Shown here: in pieces, positions 61,507-64,000 of the stretch
Layout: each line of letters starts with the position of its first letter
How positions within the stretch are numbered: position 1 is the first letter of the stretch
From: Sipunculus nudus
Taxonomy: Eukaryota > Annelida > Sipuncula > Golfingiida > Sipunculidae
Length of the DNA: 64,000 nucleotides
NCBI GenBank assembly: GCA_026874595.1
Contig: CM049314.1
Location: 76,400,300-76,464,299, forward strand
Direction: 5' to 3'
The notes under the pieces: model-generated
Seen by the model: only the letters and a program-made list of their open reading frames with translations
Told to the model about the DNA's origin: nothing
Database searches by the model: none
Position numbers and translations under genes: made by a program

Positions 61507-63312
61507 TTATATATTCGTTGTTCCACGCATCAGAGATATTTCCTGATCTTTAAGTGGTACGTCAACAGTTTTATCTTCTTCAAGACAGCAAAAATAACCA
61601 TGACGCTTCCAGGAAAATAGCAAATCGGCTTTAACCTGTTTCCTTTTTTTCCATCCATTAGTCAGAAGACTAACAAGCAAACCAATGATAATAGAACTCA
61701 AAGCGCCTATGAGTGCAAACCAAACATAAGACACGCGATACAGTCCTGACAGTCCTCCTGCCTTTGTGCTCGCTGGGACGACTGTAGTATGGTTTACGTA
61801 ATATACGACGTAGTCGACATGCGTACTGTTAGAAAGTAACAGAGTTCCATTTGGAGAAATCGTCATGGGACAAAGATCGGTTCTTGTAGGCAATGGTTTG
61901 TGAAGTGTCTTTGGTGAACTGAGCGATCCAACCACAATCCATCCGAGGAGTAACACGCCACTTGTCAGTCCAGCTAGCGCCCCCTTAGCGTTCGAAAAGG
62001 GCACTAGCAGTCCCATTGTGAAAATGCCCAAGATAGGCGCTGATCCTACCGCTAGGGTACATGATGAGAGATAAAGTACAAGTTTTCCAGATTTGGATGC
62101 CACCAGGGAAAGACATGTAATCGTAACCCCTACAATAAATACGATCATCTTAGATATTACAGTGGCTGTCTTTTCTTGTAGAGACCGTGCACGTAGTCGC
62201 TGGTAAAACGGTTTCAGAAAGTCTTCAAGAAGGATGGCGGCAAAACTGTTTTGTACTGAACTTAGTGTACTGAGCGCTGCACTCAGAATGGAAGATAGAA
62301 ATACCCCCGCCATCCCAGGGTGGTCCTTGAATACATCCATAACTATCAAAGAGAGTGTTTGGTCACGTGATGTGATTCTTCCTGACTCGAGCGGATCACA
62401 ACCATAGTAATATGCGAAAGCCGTAAGTCCGATAAACAATGCGAGCAGAAACATGACTACCATGATAGGGATGGATAATGTCATGGCTAGTCTTGCCCTG
62501 TTGATGTTTCGCATGCTGCAGAATCGTTGTACTGCAAACTGACTTGTGGCGAACATCGCCAGCGTAAATGGGATTTCATCACCGAAAGCATTCCAGACAG
62601 TGTGACGCAGTCTTGGATCAGGCACCACATTCTCGAGAGTCAAACGTGCACCAATTCGGAAAATGTTCATGACCTTTTCCATCCCTCCAGCGTCTGCCGA
62701 CCCTTTAAATAACACTGCCAGCAAACCAACAAAAATAACAACCGCTTGCAATGTGTCTGTCCACAACACTGTTTTGTAACCGCCGAGGGTGGTGTAGAGA
62801 GTGCAAATTAAGGCTGTTATGAGAATACAGGCCCAAATAGGCAGTCCGATAGCTTGGCTGATGGCAATTGCTGGTGCATATAGTGCAACGGAAGAATAAC
62901 ATACCATTTGAATCATGCTTAAACCTGAAGAGATCAACCGGACCGCCCGGTTGAATCTCAGTTCTAAATACTCGTATGCACTTGTAAGGCCGAGCCGATG
63001 GAACAGAGGCAGGTAAAAGGTAAAGGCAATAAATATCGCTAAAATAAATCCCCATATAGATACCACTGGATATATCCCATAGGCGTATATTTCTGCGGGG
63101 GCCCCCTGAACAAATATGGCGGACAAAATACTGACTACTAACGACGCAGCAACAGGGATAATACTCATATCACGACCTCCCAACAGATAGTCGTCTGTTG
63201 TCGACTTTCTTTTATCCCGAAAATAGTAATATATTCCTACACTGGAGCTGAGAAGGAGATTCCCAATGCAGATCAAATAATAAGCCCAGTGGAAACGTCT
63301 TTCTCCAGCCAT
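61507..63312 (-). CDS. Intronless SLC5-family Na+-coupled monocarboxylate/multivitamin transporter (copy 2)
   Basis: A single open frame of 601 residues starting MAGERRFHWA. Marks are GGRDMSIIPVA at 45-55, YLELRFNR at 115-122, GGYKTVLWTDTLQ at ~177-189, AVQRFCS, GCDP and SAALSTLSSVQNSFAAILLEDF. It is colinear with copy 1 (offset of seven residues at the start). Main differences are in the N-terminus, the loop at ~490-520 and the C-terminal tail. The start sits in GCC-ATGG, a good eukaryotic context. Predicted plasma-membrane symporter with about 13 helices; substrate unknown. It is the outer member of a three-copy cluster. The absence of introns in both copies suggests that an intronless ancestor was duplicated locally. 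Confidence 0.93.
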   Translation of the reverse strand: MAGERRFHWAYYLICIGNLLLSSSVGIYYYFRDKRKSTTDDYLLGGRDMSIIPVAASLVVSILSAIFVQGAPAEIYAYGIYPVVSIWGFILAIFIAFTFYLPLFHRLGLTSAYEYLELRFNRAVRLISSGLSMIQMVCYSSVALYAPAIAISQAIGLPIWACILITALICTLYTTLGGYKTVLWTDTLQAVVIFVGLLAVLFKGSADAGGMEKVMNIFRIGARLTLENVVPDPRLRHTVWNAFGDEIPFTLAMFATSQFAVQRFCSMRNINRARLAMTLSIPIMVVMFLLALFIGLTAFAYYYGCDPLESGRITSRDQTLSLIVMDVFKDHPGMAGVFLSSILSAALSTLSSVQNSFAAILLEDFLKPFYQRLRARSLQEKTATVISKMIVFIVGVTITCLSLVASKSGKLVLYLSSCTLAVGSAPILGIFTMGLLVPFSNAKGALAGLTSGVLLLGWIVVGSLSSPKTLHKPLPTRTDLCPMTISPNGTLLLSNSTHVDYVVYYVNHTTVVPASTKAGGLSGLYRVSYVWFALIGALSSIIIGLLVSLLTNGWKKRKQVKADLLFSWKRHGYFCCLEEDKTVDVPLKDQEISLMRGTTNI

Positions 63313-64000
63313 GGCTTATGTGATGGTTAATATGGCAAAGTGTATATCAGATACCTGTTCAATTCGGTTTTAGGTATGTGACTTCAGCTAATAACCCGCC
63401 TACTTATACGTGTAATTTAATCGGTACAATTAATTTTGAATATTACGACATGAACTTGATCCCGTTTCATACTTTAAGCATCCTTTGCTCGATTATTACA
63501 TTGATTTTAACATTATCTCTCGGCTGCCAGACTAATTATCTTGTCAGTGTATTTTGTATGTTTAATTTATCGTTCAAGTCATCAATGAAGTATTCACGGT
63601 GCGTTAGTACTAATCATAATTAGCAAGGAATCATGCACCTTTATATGCACTGTTTGCTTGCAGCCGTATATATTAAGGATATGAATGTTAACGCATCTGT
63701 TATTGTAACTGGTTAAAAGCCAATGTGATGGTAATGACTTATTTTCATTCTCTGCACTAAGTTCTGATTAAAATATGAATATGCGCCACCATTCGTGTAC
63801 TAACAATTGCACACCGTGTGTCATGGTGGAACAAAGGTAGCCGAGCTCGAATGCTCGAGCACAGTTTTCTTCAAATCATATCCCATAACATCTATGTAGG
63901 AGCTCTCAGACTCTGTTCTTTGTTTGTCATTTCTAAACATTCCTAAGGCATTTCACTTACAGGGGAACTTTAAAAGTGTCGTCTTTATTGTTAACCCTTT
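63313..64000. other. 5' flank of SLC5 copy 2
   Basis: Upstream region of the minus-strand SLC5 gene, expected to hold its promoter. No clear TATA box with matching start site could be chosen. Confidence 0.35.

Noticed and set aside
1-64000. CRISPR arrays, bacterial operons, riboswitches, phage or viral genes
   Set aside because: None fits. Tandem repeats lack regular unique spacers, and the spliced genes show the DNA is animal nuclear.

Overview
The window reads as animal nuclear DNA, most likely from a mollusc (probably a bivalve). It is AT-rich, full of long (AT)n tracts and small DNA transposons, and its genes have short exons with GT-AG introns. No bacterial, organellar or viral gene organisation is seen. 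The mollusc call is inference from gene families and repeat character; the species cannot be named.

Layout. (1) 0.7-6.9 kb, minus strand: a secreted cysteine-rich repeat protein, assembled from eight in-phase coding exons plus a TATA box and a noncoding first exon; its 3' part lies off the left edge. (2) 6.9-28.3 kb: no supportable gene. This stretch holds microsatellites, a 16-bp pyrimidine-rich minisatellite, a ~43-bp minisatellite related to pogo/Tigger-like ends, MITEs, tRNA-derived SINEs and several terminal-inverted-repeat (TIR) elements. (3) 28.4-46.1 kb, plus strand: a five-exon secreted protein of 559 residues with an IgGFc-binding (FCGBP-like) domain and a C-terminal discoidin/F-lectin-like domain. 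No single open frame shows it; all four introns join in phase. Its introns carry a tandem duplication, a ~4.1-kb relic with ~300-bp inverted ends, and a pogo-like element. (4) 49.4-63.3 kb: a cluster of intronless SLC5 sodium:solute symporters (SMCT/SMVT-like). Two are intact on the minus strand, and a truncated, frameshifted copy lies between them on the plus strand. LINE relics and tandem repeats fill the spaces.

How the genes relate. The first two genes encode secreted proteins with extracellular binding folds. The SLC5 genes encode plasma-membrane, Na+-coupled organic-anion or vitamin transporters and form a local duplication. There is no operon-like coupling. The best candidates for undescribed biology are the long-TIR element with a degraded protein ending in a CXC-type cysteine cluster (35.0-39.1 kb), the minisatellite whose monomer resembles the subterminal repeats of a pogo-like element, and the two-domain FCGBP-like gene.
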